A stretch of 64,000 bases of DNA. Origin: Hymenobacter oligotrophus. GTDB taxonomy: Bacteria; Bacteroidota; Bacteroidia; Cytophagales; Hymenobacteraceae. Below are positions 1 to 9,033 of the stretch, one piece after another. The number at the start of each line of letters is the position of its first letter. Positions within the stretch are counted from its first letter, which is position 1. Below the pieces are notes generated by a model. That model did not search any database. It saw nothing but the letters and a program-made list of their open reading frames with translations, and was not told where the DNA came from. Made by a program: the position numbers and the translations under genes. The DNA lies in NCBI RefSeq assembly GCF_003574965.1, contig NZ_CP032317.1, positions 2,108,001 to 2,172,000 of the forward strand, in the 5' to 3' direction.

Positions 1-2
1 CC

Positions 3-1019
3 GAAAAGCAATTTCGTTCGCTGCGCCGCCGCTACCCCAACCACCCCATGCCCTACTTCCTCCTCGGCCTCAGCCAGTGGTGGAAGATCATGCCCACTAA
101 CATCCAGACTACGCTTCACGACCGGCCGTTTTTCGCCTACATGGACACGGCCATCGTGAAGGCCGAAAAACTTTACGAGCAGGACAACCGCAATTACGAG
201 GCTTGCTTTTTCCTGGCGGCCTCTTACGGATTCGATGCCCGCCTGAACGCCGAGCGCGCCAACTGGCGCAAGGCCACGGTATCCAGTAAACGCTCCTTGA
301 AGTATCTCGAACTAAGCAAGGAAGCCAACGGCCTGAGCCCTGAGTTTCTATTCGGTCAGGCCTTGTTTAACTATTACGCCGTCTGGATTCCGGATAATTA
401 CCCGCTGCTCAAACCCGTGCTGCTGCTTTTTCCGAAAGGCAACAAGCAGCTGGGCCTGCAACAGCTCCGCAACGTGGCCGACAACGGCGTGTACGTGGGC
501 CCGGAGGCCAAAGTGTTTCTGATGCGCATCCTCAACAACGAGGAGAACAACCCCACGGCCGCCATGCCGATTGCGCGCTCGTTGGCCTCCAATTACCCTG
601 ACAACGGGTATTTTCAGCGCTTCTACGCCTTGCTGTGCTTCAACGAAGGCGAGTTCAGGGAATGCGAACGAGTTAGCCGCGAAATCCTCGACAAAATCAA
701 TCGGGGGTTTCCGGGGTATGAGGGCATCAGCGGCCGCTATGCCACCTACTTCCTAGGTTGGCTGATGCAGAACAAGTACAAGGACATCAACAAGGCCAAA
801 GAGTACTACCAACGCTGCATCGTATTTGCCGAAAGCACCAACGAAACCAGCGGCGGATTTTACCTCTACGCCAACCTTAACCTTGCCCGCATCGCCGATA
901 AGGCAAAGGAAGTAAAAGCGGCCCTGCGGTACTACGCCGTAGTTCGCGACAAAGCCGACCGCAAAAGCGAGCAGTACCGCGAGGCCAAGGCTTACCTGAA
1001 GAAGTACAAGAAGGGCTGA
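3..1019 (+). CDS. TPR-like repeat protein, 5' end outside window
   Basis: The reading frame is open from the left edge of the window, so the true start is upstream and at least 338 residues are present; an in-frame ATG at 48 is unlikely to be the start because the upstream codons continue without a stop. The protein is soluble and helical, with repeated A/L/Y/F spacing typical of tetratricopeptide repeats (for example around KAKEYYQRC and AALRYYAVVRD near the C-terminus). No enzyme motif is visible. It ends 25 bases before the polytopic membrane protein on the same strand, so the two are probably co-transcribed. A scaffold or assembly role in envelope biogenesis is an inference from repeat type and neighbours only. 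Confidence 0.75.
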   Translation, partial: EKQFRSLRRRYPNHPMPYFLLGLSQWWKIMPTNIQTTLHDRPFFAYMDTAIVKAEKLYEQDNRNYEACFFLAASYGFDARLNAERANWRKATVSSKRSLKYLELSKEANGLSPEFLFGQALFNYYAVWIPDNYPLLKPVLLLFPKGNKQLGLQQLRNVADNGVYVGPEAKVFLMRILNNEENNPTAAMPIARSLASNYPDNGYFQRFYALLCFNEGEFRECERVSREILDKINRGFPGYEGISGRYATYFLGWLMQNKYKDINKAKEYYQRCIVFAESTNETSGGFYLYANLNLARIADKAKEVKAALRYYAVVRDKADRKSEQYREAKAYLKKYKKG

Positions 1020-1044
1020 TTGCCGGCCGCTCACCTAGGGAACC

Positions 1045-2421
1045 ATGGAGCTGAAAGACCTTTTTTTGACGCCGCTGTACCTAGGCATTTTGTACGGCAT
1101 TGCTTTCGCTCTTCGCAAGCGTTACACCAACGCACTTACACGCCGCTACTTTATTCCGGCCCTAACGGTCAAGTTTATCGGCGCCATCGGCCTGGGCCTA
1201 ATTTACCAATTTTACTACGGCGGCGGCGACACCTTCAACTACTTTTCGCACGTGAAGGTGGTGCACGAAGCCTTTGGCAATTCATTCGGTACCGGGCTTA
1301 AGCTCTTGATGGCTCAAACCCCACCCGATGGCGACATGCTGCGCTACACTATGCGCATGTACTGGTATGAAGCTCCTACCGAGTACTTCATTGTACAGAT
1401 AGCCTCGGTATTTTCGTTGCTGTGCTTTAATAGCTATGCCGTTATCGCGCTTTGCTTTGCCTTCGTAAGCTTTTGCGGCATGTGGGCGATGTACGTTACC
1501 TTCCTGAGAATTTATCCGCTAGCTTACAAAAAGCTAGCTATTGCCGTGTTCTTCTTGCCGTCCGTGTTCTTCTGGGGTTCGGGCCTCATGAAAGATTCGC
1601 TGTGTATCGGCGCTCTAGGCTGGACGTTCTACGGATTCTACCACTTCTTTATTGCCAAGAAGAATCTAACCACGGCAGCTCTGCTCGGCGCCCTAGGTGC
1701 ATACATCCTTATCTCTGTTAAGGTGTATATCCTGCTGTCTTTTCTGCCGGCGGCCCTTATTTGGGTGTTCACCGAAAACAACCGGCGTATTAAGTCTGCT
1801 GCATTGCGCACGTTGCTTAAACCGCTGTTTTTGGGGCTAGGCGTGGCCGCGGGTTATTTTGGGGCTACCAACCTTACCGCCGGCGATGAAAAATACGACG
1901 TAGACAAGTTAGGTGAAAGGGCTAAAATCACCCGTGATTACTTAACCACGTACGTAGCCAGCGGCTCGGTTTATAACATTGGTGAGTTCGATGGCTCGTT
2001 GGGTTCTACCCTAAAAGTAGCCCCGCAGGCCATCGTAGTATCAATATTTCGCCCTTTTCTGTTTGAAGTGCGCAACCCTGTAATGCTCCTGTCAGCATTG
2101 GAGGCGACTATGTTTATCTGGCTTACTCTTTCATTGTTCTACCGCGCGGGCTTCCTGAAAGGATTAAGCACCATCATCGGCACTCCAATTCTTTCGTTTA
2201 GCTTCTTGTTCGCGCTTGTGTTTGCCATCGGTGTAGGCATCAATAGCGGCAACTTTGGCACACTGGTGCGCTATAAAATTCCGCTAATGCCCTTTTACTT
2301 AAGCGCGCTTTATATCATGCAACACATGCAAATAGCTAAGGCTGGCTCGCGGCGTGGCACTACGCGAGCTGCTCAGCTAAACAAGGCCAGGAAATTGGGG
2401 CGGTTGGCCATTACCGAATAA
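1045..2421 (+). CDS. Polytopic membrane protein, possible Wzy-like polysaccharide polymerase
   Basis: 458 residues with roughly ten hydrophobic segments spread over the whole length. The motif YYGGGDTFNYF lies in the first periplasmic loop region, FWGSGLMKDSL in the middle, and LVRYKIPLMPF near the last helix; Arg-rich short motifs before the last helices are common in Wzy polymerases and O-antigen ligases. I do not recognise a named family with certainty. The gene begins the sugar locus, follows the TPR gene by 25 bases, and overlaps the end of the convergent GT4 gene by 49 bases. The locus otherwise lacks an obvious polymerase, which makes this the best candidate, but that is inference. Confidence 0.7.
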   Translation: MELKDLFLTPLYLGILYGIAFALRKRYTNALTRRYFIPALTVKFIGAIGLGLIYQFYYGGGDTFNYFSHVKVVHEAFGNSFGTGLKLLMAQTPPDGDMLRYTMRMYWYEAPTEYFIVQIASVFSLLCFNSYAVIALCFAFVSFCGMWAMYVTFLRIYPLAYKKLAIAVFFLPSVFFWGSGLMKDSLCIGALGWTFYGFYHFFIAKKNLTTAALLGALGAYILISVKVYILLSFLPAALIWVFTENNRRIKSAALRTLLKPLFLGLGVAAGYFGATNLTAGDEKYDVDKLGERAKITRDYLTTYVASGSVYNIGEFDGSLGSTLKVAPQAIVVSIFRPFLFEVRNPVMLLSALEATMFIWLTLSLFYRAGFLKGLSTIIGTPILSFSFLFALVFAIGVGINSGNFGTLVRYKIPLMPFYLSALYIMQHMQIAKAGSRRGTTRAAQLNKARKLGRLAITE

Positions 2422-3458
2422 CGCTCTTCAATAGTGCGCCGGGCGTTCTTGCCTAGGTTGGTTCGCAGGTTGTCATCTTGCAACACCTGCAACAGAGCGG
2501 CTTCCCATTCCTGCGGGGTGGTGCATACGTACCCATTTTCGTCGTTTTGCACCACTTCGGTGTTCATGCCAACCGGCGAGACTAGGGCTGGCATACCTAG
2601 GGCCATGTACTGCAGAGCTTTGAAGGCACATTTGCCTTTTGCCCACAAATCGTCTTCCAAGGGCATAAGCCCTAGGTGAAAACCAAGCAGGTCTGCAATT
2701 TCAGTATCCTTCTGCCAGGGTTGAAAAACCAAACTGCGCAAAGGCAACTGAGGCGGCTGGTTGGAGATTACCCGAAACTCAAAATTCAGTTCCGGCCGCT
2801 GCTCCAACCGCTGTAGCACCGGCACTACTTGGTCAAGGTACTTCAATGTGGAGTGGGTGCCCGTCCACCCTATCACCACCCGGCCATCGGCAGTACGTTC
2901 GCCTTGCACCTTTATTTGATTGTGCAGGTTTTCGGTGTCGATGGTGGTAGGATTGACGATAGCGTTGGCGTTGAACTGCCGGGCATAATCGCGGAGATAA
3001 GCATTGCCACAGCTCACCTTGTAAGCCCAGCGGCAAATGCTGCCAACCTTGTGGTGCCACTTTATTCCGGCTACAATCTTGTTGGCCTCGGAGGTATTCG
3101 GAATCCAGATGGCATCGTCAAAGTCGTAGACAACACGCTTGCCTAGTACTTTCGCAATCAGCCACTCAAAAACCGGTGGCCCGATGGGCGAAGCCTCGCG
3201 GTGAATAAATACGAAATCTGCTTGGGGCACCTGCGTAAATAACGCAACAATGCGCCTCCAAAACCCGCCCAGGATACCTAGCACCTTCGCCACGGTGTGC
3301 CCCGGCTTGTACAGGATGGCCCACGTGCTATCCGAAACAAAGGATTCCAAGTGCCAAGTATGGCCTTGTGCAGTAAGGAATTCGAGGTACTGCTCGAAGC
3401 GAAATCGTTGAGACGGAGCCTTGCCGATCGGATACGGCACTAAAAACAAGATGCGCAT
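2373..3458 (-). CDS. Glycosyltransferase family 4 (GT-B fold)
   Basis: 361 residues starting MRILFLVPYPIG, a typical GT4 first beta strand and loop. An upstream in-frame start would add 27 residues with no GT-like character and would run over the -7 promoter element at 3498-3505, so the ATG at 3458 is preferred. The donor-binding half has the expected shape (GWTGTHSTL, then ALQYMALGMPALVSPVGMN), but the usual EX7E motif is altered: the first Glu position reads K in KGKCAFKALQYM. Probably adds a sugar to a lipid-linked glycan on the cytoplasmic face. Convergent with the membrane protein gene, 49-base overlap at the 3' ends. Confidence 0.85.
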   Translation of the reverse strand: MRILFLVPYPIGKAPSQRFRFEQYLEFLTAQGHTWHLESFVSDSTWAILYKPGHTVAKVLGILGGFWRRIVALFTQVPQADFVFIHREASPIGPPVFEWLIAKVLGKRVVYDFDDAIWIPNTSEANKIVAGIKWHHKVGSICRWAYKVSCGNAYLRDYARQFNANAIVNPTTIDTENLHNQIKVQGERTADGRVVIGWTGTHSTLKYLDQVVPVLQRLEQRPELNFEFRVISNQPPQLPLRSLVFQPWQKDTEIADLLGFHLGLMPLEDDLWAKGKCAFKALQYMALGMPALVSPVGMNTEVVQNDENGYVCTTPQEWEAALLQVLQDDNLRTNLGKNARRTIEERYSVMANRPNFLALFS

Positions 3459-3497
3459 AATATGAACTTGCCGCGCTTGCGGCTGCACTACAGCTTG

Positions 3498-3505
3498 CAA
3501 AGGTA
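3498..3505 (-). promoter_or_regulatory. Bacteroidota-type -7 box (TACCTTTG) for the GT4 gene
   Basis: On the minus strand the bases read TACCTTTG, an exact match to TAnnTTTG, 40 bases before the chosen ATG. No clear TTTG -33 element is seen at the usual distance, so strength is uncertain. Confidence 0.45.
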
Positions 3506-3630
3506 CGGCAAGCCTTAGGATTGTTGCTTGTAACTGCACAAGAGAGCCCTAGGTTGCTCGGCGAGTTGCAAGCAACAACACCCATTGGCAGCTAAACAGA
3601 TGCTGTTGGGTTGCAAGTACCCGGCTCTTC

Positions 3631-3638
3631 TATCTTTG
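3631..3638 (+). promoter_or_regulatory. Bacteroidota-type -7 box (TATCTTTG) for the GT2/WecE pair
   Basis: TATCTTTG matches TAnnTTTG; TTG triplets at 3606 and 3611 could serve as -33 element (spacing 22 or 17). The site lies inside a possible longer reading frame that begins at 3585, so it argues for the downstream start at 3672. Confidence 0.55.
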
Positions 3639-3671
3639 AGCCTTCTTAGGTGCTACTCCTGCGTGCAAGCA

Positions 3672-4640
3672 ATGACAAATGAACAAGAACGTCCTTTCAT
3701 CTCGGTTGTCAGCCCGGTATACCAAGCCGCTGCTGTCCTACCCGAGTTGGTAGAGCGCCTTGTAGCGGAGCTGCATCGTATTTCAAGCGAATTCGAAATC
3801 ATTCTCGTGGATGATGGTAGCACCGATGCGAGTTGGGCCTGCATTGCCGAGTTGGCAACCGCAGAGCAGCGCATCCGGGGCTTGCGCCTCAGCAGGAACT
3901 TCGGTCAGCATCATGCCATTACGGCTGGACTGGACATAGCCCGGGGCACGTGGGTTGTTGTACTGGACTGTGACCTGCAAGACCGACCGGAGGAAATATC
4001 TGCGCTGTACCTAAAAGCCCAAGACGGCTACGACGTGGTACTAGCCGCGCGCCAGCACCGGCAAGATGGCTGGATGAAACGCATCAGCTCGCGCTGGTTC
4101 TACGGCGCGTTATCTTATCTAAGCGGCGTAAAACAAAACCCGGACGTTGCCAATTTTGGCATCTATCATCACCGCGTTATCGCCACGGTGCAGCAATTGC
4201 GCGAGAGTATTCGCTACTTCCCCACAATGGTGCGTTGGGCTGGCTTTCGCCAATGCACGTTGCCCGTGCAGCATCTGGAAAGCAAGCGTCCCACTACGTA
4301 CAATATAGGCCGTAGGCTGCGCCTGGCTACCGACATCATGCTTGCGTACTCCGATAAACCGCTGCGTCTCACGGTTTATACCGGTTTACTGATTTCGGCT
4401 TTGGCGTTTATGCTCGGCACCGTCACGTTGATTCGGTTTGCCCTAGGTCAGATTACCGTACCCGGCTATGCCAGCTTGTTTATCCTGATGAGTTTCTTTT
4501 CAGGGTTAATCATCCTGGTGCTTGGCATCGTAGGCCTTTACGTGGGTAAAACTTTCGAAGGCGTGCGCAACCGGCCGCTGTATGTTGTAGCTGCCATCAC
4601 CCCGCGTAATCCGCATGAAGCCGACGCACATACCCTTTAA
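3672..4640 (+). CDS. Polyprenyl-phosphate glycosyltransferase, GT2 (GtrB/DPM1-like)
   Basis: 322 residues. The N-terminal GT-A domain has the nucleotide-binding VDDGSTD motif and the metal-binding DCDLQDRPE motif, a very close match to the DADLQDPPE of dolichyl-phosphate mannose synthase-like enzymes. Two C-terminal membrane helices follow (about residues 233-296), the architecture of GtrB/ArnC-type enzymes that load a sugar on undecaprenyl phosphate for later transfer across the membrane. A frame from 3585 would add a Cys-rich, non-conserved leader; the promoter box at 3631 and the family alignment favour 3672. The stop overlaps the start of the next gene by 26 bases, a coupled pair. Confidence 0.88.
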   Translation: MTNEQERPFISVVSPVYQAAAVLPELVERLVAELHRISSEFEIILVDDGSTDASWACIAELATAEQRIRGLRLSRNFGQHHAITAGLDIARGTWVVVLDCDLQDRPEEISALYLKAQDGYDVVLAARQHRQDGWMKRISSRWFYGALSYLSGVKQNPDVANFGIYHHRVIATVQQLRESIRYFPTMVRWAGFRQCTLPVQHLESKRPTTYNIGRRLRLATDIMLAYSDKPLRLTVYTGLLISALAFMLGTVTLIRFALGQITVPGYASLFILMSFFSGLIILVLGIVGLYVGKTFEGVRNRPLYVVAAITPRNPHEADAHTL

Positions 4641-5772
4641 CAAACCTTATCTGTCGGGCCACGAGCTTCTGTACATTCAAGAGGCCATACAGGCAGGGCA
4701 TTTATCCGGGAATGGGCAGTTCACTAAACGTTGTCAGCACTACTTCGAGCAAAACTACCACATCCACAAAGCGCTGCTGACCACCAGCGCCACGGCAGCC
4801 CTGGAAATGGCAGCCCTGCTCCTACGCTTGCAGCCGGGCGACGAGGTCATCATTCCGTCGTTCACGTTTACCTCCACGGCAAACGCATTTGTGCTGCGGG
4901 GTGCCCGCATCGTATTTGCCGACAGTTCACCTGAGCATCCCAACATTGATGTTTCGCAGCTCGAATCGTTGATCACGCCACGCACCCGGGCCATTGTGCC
5001 CGTTCATTACGCCGGCGTATCCTGCGACATGGGAGCCATTGTCAGTTTGGCCGAGCGCTTCAATTTGGCAGTAATTGAGGATGCCGCTCAGGCAATCGAG
5101 AGTTTTTACCAAGGAAGGCCCCTCGGTAGCCTAGGGCAGTTGGCCGCCTTCTCCTTTCACGAAACGAAAAATCTGATTGCCGGCGAAGGTGGACTGCTGG
5201 CAATCAACAACCTTGAATTTGCACCTAGGGCCGAAATCATTTGGGAAAAGGGCACTAATCGAGCAGCCTTTTTCCGAGGCGAAGCTGCTAAGTATCAGTG
5301 GGTCGACGTAGGATCGTCGTTTTTACCCTCCGAACTCAACGCTGCCTACCTATGGGCACAACTAGAGCAAAAGCAGCGTATCCTCGAGCAAAGACGCCAG
5401 CAGTGGCAACGCTACTACAAAGCCTTCGAAGAAATTGCTGCAAGAGGTTTTGTCGAGCTGCCATACATCCCAAGCTATGCCCAGCCTAACTGGCACATCT
5501 TCTACCTAGTGTGCCGCAACCTTCAGGAGCGCCAACAATTAATACAGCACCTAGCAGAACAGAATATCTTGGCTGTCTTCCATTACCAGACGCTACACGG
5601 CAGCCCGTTCTACCAACCTCATCACGACGGCCGCATCCTTCCCAACGCACACAAGTATGCTACACGCTTGGTTCGGCTGCCCCTGTACTTTGAGCTTTCG
5701 GAAGATGATCAATTGCGCGTAATTGGAGTAGTGCTCGACTACTTCACGCGCTTGCGCAAAACCTCGTCGTAA
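4615..5772 (+). CDS. wecE: dTDP-4-amino-4,6-dideoxygalactose transaminase (WecE/RffA type)
   Basis: 385 residues of the DegT/DnrJ/EryC1/StrS aminotransferase family, PLP-dependent. The motif SFHETKN with Lys185 as the PLP-binding lysine, followed by GEGG, is the signature of RffA/WecE, which converts dTDP-4-keto-6-deoxyglucose to dTDP-4-amino-4,6-dideoxygalactose (dTDP-Fuc4N). VIEDAAQA supplies the Asp that contacts the PLP ring nitrogen. Translationally coupled to the upstream GT2 gene by a 26-base overlap; a 34-base overlap with the convergent GT4 gene at the 3' end. The first steps (RmlA, RmlB) are not in the window. Confidence 0.88.
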   Translation: MKPTHIPFNKPYLSGHELLYIQEAIQAGHLSGNGQFTKRCQHYFEQNYHIHKALLTTSATAALEMAALLLRLQPGDEVIIPSFTFTSTANAFVLRGARIVFADSSPEHPNIDVSQLESLITPRTRAIVPVHYAGVSCDMGAIVSLAERFNLAVIEDAAQAIESFYQGRPLGSLGQLAAFSFHETKNLIAGEGGLLAINNLEFAPRAEIIWEKGTNRAAFFRGEAAKYQWVDVGSSFLPSELNAAYLWAQLEQKQRILEQRRQQWQRYYKAFEEIAARGFVELPYIPSYAQPNWHIFYLVCRNLQERQQLIQHLAEQNILAVFHYQTLHGSPFYQPHHDGRILPNAHKYATRLVRLPLYFELSEDDQLRVIGVVLDYFTRLRKTSS

Positions 5773-6911
5773 AGCTCGCCCAAACGCAAATACGTCGCTT
5801 CAGGGCTAAACTTATTCCTCACAAAAGCCCGTCCGGCTTCGGCAAATTGCTGCCGCAGGGGCAGGTCGGCAGCGAGACGAAGCATGGCACTAGCCATTGC
5901 AGGTACATCGCGGTTGGGTACTAAAAACCCAGAACGCCCGTGCTCAAATAGCTCCGCCGGTCCGCCGCAGTCAGAGGCAATTAGTGGAGTGCCGAAAAAC
6001 AGCGCATCCAGGCAAGTAAGGGAAAAGGACTCTGACTCTGAGAAGTTGAGCACGATGTCGGCTTGCTTGATTACGGCTTCCACATCGGCCTCAAAGCCTC
6101 CAAACGTTACCACTTCGCCTAATCCGGCATCTGCCACAGCGGCTGCAAGCTGCGCTTTAAAATCGCGGTTCTTTTCCAGGCCCATATCGCCTCCCATAAA
6201 GCGGAGCCGCAGCCTTGAGTCTTGAGCATAAGCAGCCTTGAATGCTTCTAGGGCAAAGTTCTGGCCTTTCCCGGGTATGTAATTGCTTAGGTACAGCATC
6301 CGCACAGTGCCATCGGCCCTAGGTGCTAAGTTGGCGGGCGGGTATTTCTCCTGTTCAGGTATTGGGTCGGCAATTACCCGCACGCGCGGCAACGGACTAA
6401 AATATCCGTAAACAGCCTGCGATACACACACAACCCGCTGTGCTACATGCTCGGCCAGCCAACGCCAGGTACGCGCCAAAGGCTGCACTTGCGTTTGCGG
6501 CAAAAAGCGCACGTGCGTAATCAACGGTAGCGCCGTTAAAGCCCGCGCGACCACGCCCGTGAGGTTATAGAAGTCATTCATGTGCAGCGCACTGGCCTCT
6601 TCGCGGCGGGCAATTCGCGCCAAGCGCCAGCCGTTCAGCAGCAACATAAACGGATACAGCACTAAGTTGCGCACCCGCTTGCTTATCTCAACGAAAGGCA
6701 CTTGGTACACTTTGTAGCCTGCGGCCTCAAGCAAAGCAACGCCCTTGCTGCCACTGGGCAGAACGTACACAAACTCAAAGCGCGGCCGCAAACGGTCTGT
6801 AGCGCTCCGCATAGCATTTAAAGCGCCTGTCACGGCCGTCGAGTTGTCCGCAATCAGGATGACCGGCTTTTCAAAACCTAAGTGAGCAGCGTTCGCAACA
6901 AGCTCTTCCAT
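5739..6911 (-). CDS. Glycosyltransferase family 4
   Basis: 390 residues, GT-B fold. The donor-binding C-terminal half shows LYLSNYIPGKGQ and SESESFSLTCLDALFFGTPLIASDCGG, the GT4 pattern with a Glu/Asp pair in place of EX7E. Starts with MEELVANAAHLGF, overlapping the 3' end of the upstream GT4 gene by 34 bases, so both are translated from one message. It is the last gene of the long leftward transcript and overlaps the convergent wecE stop region by 34 bases. Acceptor and donor cannot be told from sequence. Confidence 0.85.
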   Translation of the reverse strand: MEELVANAAHLGFEKPVILIADNSTAVTGALNAMRSATDRLRPRFEFVYVLPSGSKGVALLEAAGYKVYQVPFVEISKRVRNLVLYPFMLLLNGWRLARIARREEASALHMNDFYNLTGVVARALTALPLITHVRFLPQTQVQPLARTWRWLAEHVAQRVVCVSQAVYGYFSPLPRVRVIADPIPEQEKYPPANLAPRADGTVRMLYLSNYIPGKGQNFALEAFKAAYAQDSRLRLRFMGGDMGLEKNRDFKAQLAAAVADAGLGEVVTFGGFEADVEAVIKQADIVLNFSESESFSLTCLDALFFGTPLIASDCGGPAELFEHGRSGFLVPNRDVPAMASAMLRLAADLPLRQQFAEAGRAFVRNKFSPEATYLRLGELYDEVLRKRVK

Positions 6912-8131
6912 TGATCAAAAATACGGTCGCGCGTAAAATCCTGCATGCGGTGTTGAGCAGCCACAGCCAATTGCGTGCGCTTATCGGAATTGTTTAGCAG
7001 CTCTGCTAATGTCTCTACCCAAACTTTTTGGTCGTCTGATACGGATTCGGGTTGGTTAAGCAACGGCAACAATACTCCGGTATTGGTCCACTCTGCCATC
7101 CGGATGCTTCCTACTGGCACATCTGAATCAGGAGCAAGGATTTCGCGTGGACCGGTGGGGCAATCGGCGGCGGCCACCACGGTACCGCATATCATGGCCT
7201 CCCCCATAGCCATCGGAAAGCCTTCGTTGCGCGATGGAAGTACAAACACGCTTGAGCGCGCTACGAACTTGTATGGGTTGGTTTGAAAACCAGCAAATAA
7301 TACATCTGCCTCAAAGGCTTCCTCCGGAGCTTGCTCGGGCACGTGGGTTCGCAACCCCAACTCGGTACTGCGAGCCAGTAAGGCATCGTACATTTCCCCA
7401 TGCCCTACAAGCAATAATTTACAGCGGGCAACTTTCTGGCGCAGCTGCGCAAAAATCTCGAGCAGCGGAAGCAGATTCTTCTCAGGAGCAAACCTGCCTG
7501 CAGTAACCAGCACAGGAAAAGCATCCAGCATCCGTGCGTAGGGCTCTTGCAGCGGTTCTTGTGCGCGCTCCTGCACGCCCTCCACATCAAAGAAATTATT
7601 AATGACGCTTACCTTGGCCCTAGGCAGCCCCAATTGTTGCACCAGCTCCTCGCGTATGCCCCGGCTGACGGTTACGATGTGGTTAGCTCTACGATACAAA
7701 AGCGGAATCAGCACATAACGACGTATCCACCCTACAATCCCGCGGATGTTTTGATCGTGCATTTTGGACCCATGGATGCACAAAATACGCTTCTCACCCG
7801 CGCCACTAAGCACGTTGGCGTAATCTGCCCCTTCTAGGTGGCTGATGGAAACGGCTATCCGCTGGCGGCGCTTGATATCGCGCAGTTTGCTACAACGGGC
7901 CGCGAAGTTGCGCAACTTTTGAACGCTACTTCCCCCGCCAGCTACGTCCAAGCTCACTAATTGGTTGGTGGTATGGTAATCGTGAGCTTGGTCAAGGTTG
8001 AACACGCATTCGGTTACCTCAAACGGCTCAGCCAAGGCTTGCGCTTGGTCGCGAAACACGCGTTGCGCTCCTCCCAGACCCAGGTTGGGAATGAGCAGTA
8101 AAATCCGGGGTTTGGACGACGTTGCAGCCAA
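6878..8131 (-). CDS. Glycosyltransferase family 4
   Basis: 417 residues. Begins with a short polar leader and PRILLLIPNLGLGGAQR, the glycine-rich loop of GT4 enzymes. The C-terminal half contains SRNEGFPMAMGEAMICGTVVAAADCPTGP, a full EX7E motif that contacts the nucleotide-sugar. Four bases separate it from the upstream GT2 gene, and it overlaps the next GT4 gene downstream. Part of an uninterrupted chain of leftward transferase genes. Confidence 0.87.
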   Translation of the reverse strand: MAATSSKPRILLLIPNLGLGGAQRVFRDQAQALAEPFEVTECVFNLDQAHDYHTTNQLVSLDVAGGGSSVQKLRNFAARCSKLRDIKRRQRIAVSISHLEGADYANVLSGAGEKRILCIHGSKMHDQNIRGIVGWIRRYVLIPLLYRRANHIVTVSRGIREELVQQLGLPRAKVSVINNFFDVEGVQERAQEPLQEPYARMLDAFPVLVTAGRFAPEKNLLPLLEIFAQLRQKVARCKLLLVGHGEMYDALLARSTELGLRTHVPEQAPEEAFEADVLFAGFQTNPYKFVARSSVFVLPSRNEGFPMAMGEAMICGTVVAAADCPTGPREILAPDSDVPVGSIRMAEWTNTGVLLPLLNQPESVSDDQKVWVETLAELLNNSDKRTQLAVAAQHRMQDFTRDRIFDQWKSLLRTLLT

Positions 8132-8135
8132 TAGA

Positions 8136-9023
8136 CTAAAGCAAGTGTTTGACGGAAGCGAGGAAACGACGACGCCATAGCACGGTGGGATCAGCCTGAA
8201 GGGCCTTCCACAAATAGCGCAAGGTTTCTTTCTTCCGATTTTTGGCCAATGCCAAAATCAACGTGATGAACGTGTAACGATTGGCAACAAAGTACTGCAC
8301 GTGCTGGGGGTAGCGTTGGCGAAACGCCGGATTGTTACGCATCAGCTGCGCAAACAATTCATCGCGCGCCTTTACCGCATCCGGTGCTATGGTATTGAGA
8401 CTACGGCCTTCGTGCTCGCGCAAACAAAATGTTTTGGCCGGAATGCTGTGGAAGCGGTACTTGCTAGCCAAACGAAGCCACAGCTCCCAATCTTCGGCCG
8501 ATGCCAAGGCTCGGTCCTCCACAAACGGATTGTTCAATGCCACGTCTCGTCGCACGAACACGGTGTTGCACGCCAGAAAATTGTTGTGAATTAGCGCCTC
8601 ATTGGTACTCGCCCTGAAATCGCATACTTCCTGCACCAACCGGTCGTGCTCGTCAAGAATTTCGTAGCCCGTATGCACAAGCTCTACCGGTCCGTTTGCA
8701 TCCAGATAATCTTTAACTACCCGTAGGTGGTTGGGATACATTTCGTCGTCCGAGTCGAAGAAATTGATGTACTGCCCCCCTGCCTGCCGGGCACCAAAGT
8801 TACGGGCTGCACCTCTCTCGCCGTTGGTTTTACCAAACGGACGGATTCGAGGATCGGTGGCAGCAAGCTCGTGCATAACCGCCAGTGTAGTATCGCGGCT
8901 ACCGTCGTCGACCAGAATTAATTCAAAGTCCTGGTAATCTTGGCGCAGGATGGCCTGCACAACTTTCGGAAGAATGTCGGCGCGGTTGTAGCACGGGACT
9001 ACAATAGAAAAAAATGGGCTCAT
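8136..9023 (-). CDS. Glycosyltransferase family 2
   Basis: 295 residues. GT-A domain with FSIVVPCYNRA at the N-terminus, VDDGSRDTT, and the metal-binding FDSDDEMYP motif; AEDWELWLRL is the acceptor-side/catalytic base region. No membrane helix. Ten bases from the upstream GT2 gene and four from the downstream GT4 gene. Likely transfers one sugar of the repeat unit in the cytoplasm; specificity is unknown. Confidence 0.88.
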   Translation of the reverse strand: MSPFFSIVVPCYNRADILPKVVQAILRQDYQDFELILVDDGSRDTTLAVMHELAATDPRIRPFGKTNGERGAARNFGARQAGGQYINFFDSDDEMYPNHLRVVKDYLDANGPVELVHTGYEILDEHDRLVQEVCDFRASTNEALIHNNFLACNTVFVRRDVALNNPFVEDRALASAEDWELWLRLASKYRFHSIPAKTFCLREHEGRSLNTIAPDAVKARDELFAQLMRNNPAFRQRYPQHVQYFVANRYTFITLILALAKNRKKETLRYLWKALQADPTVLWRRRFLASVKHLL

Positions 9024-9033
9024 GCGGCAGATA

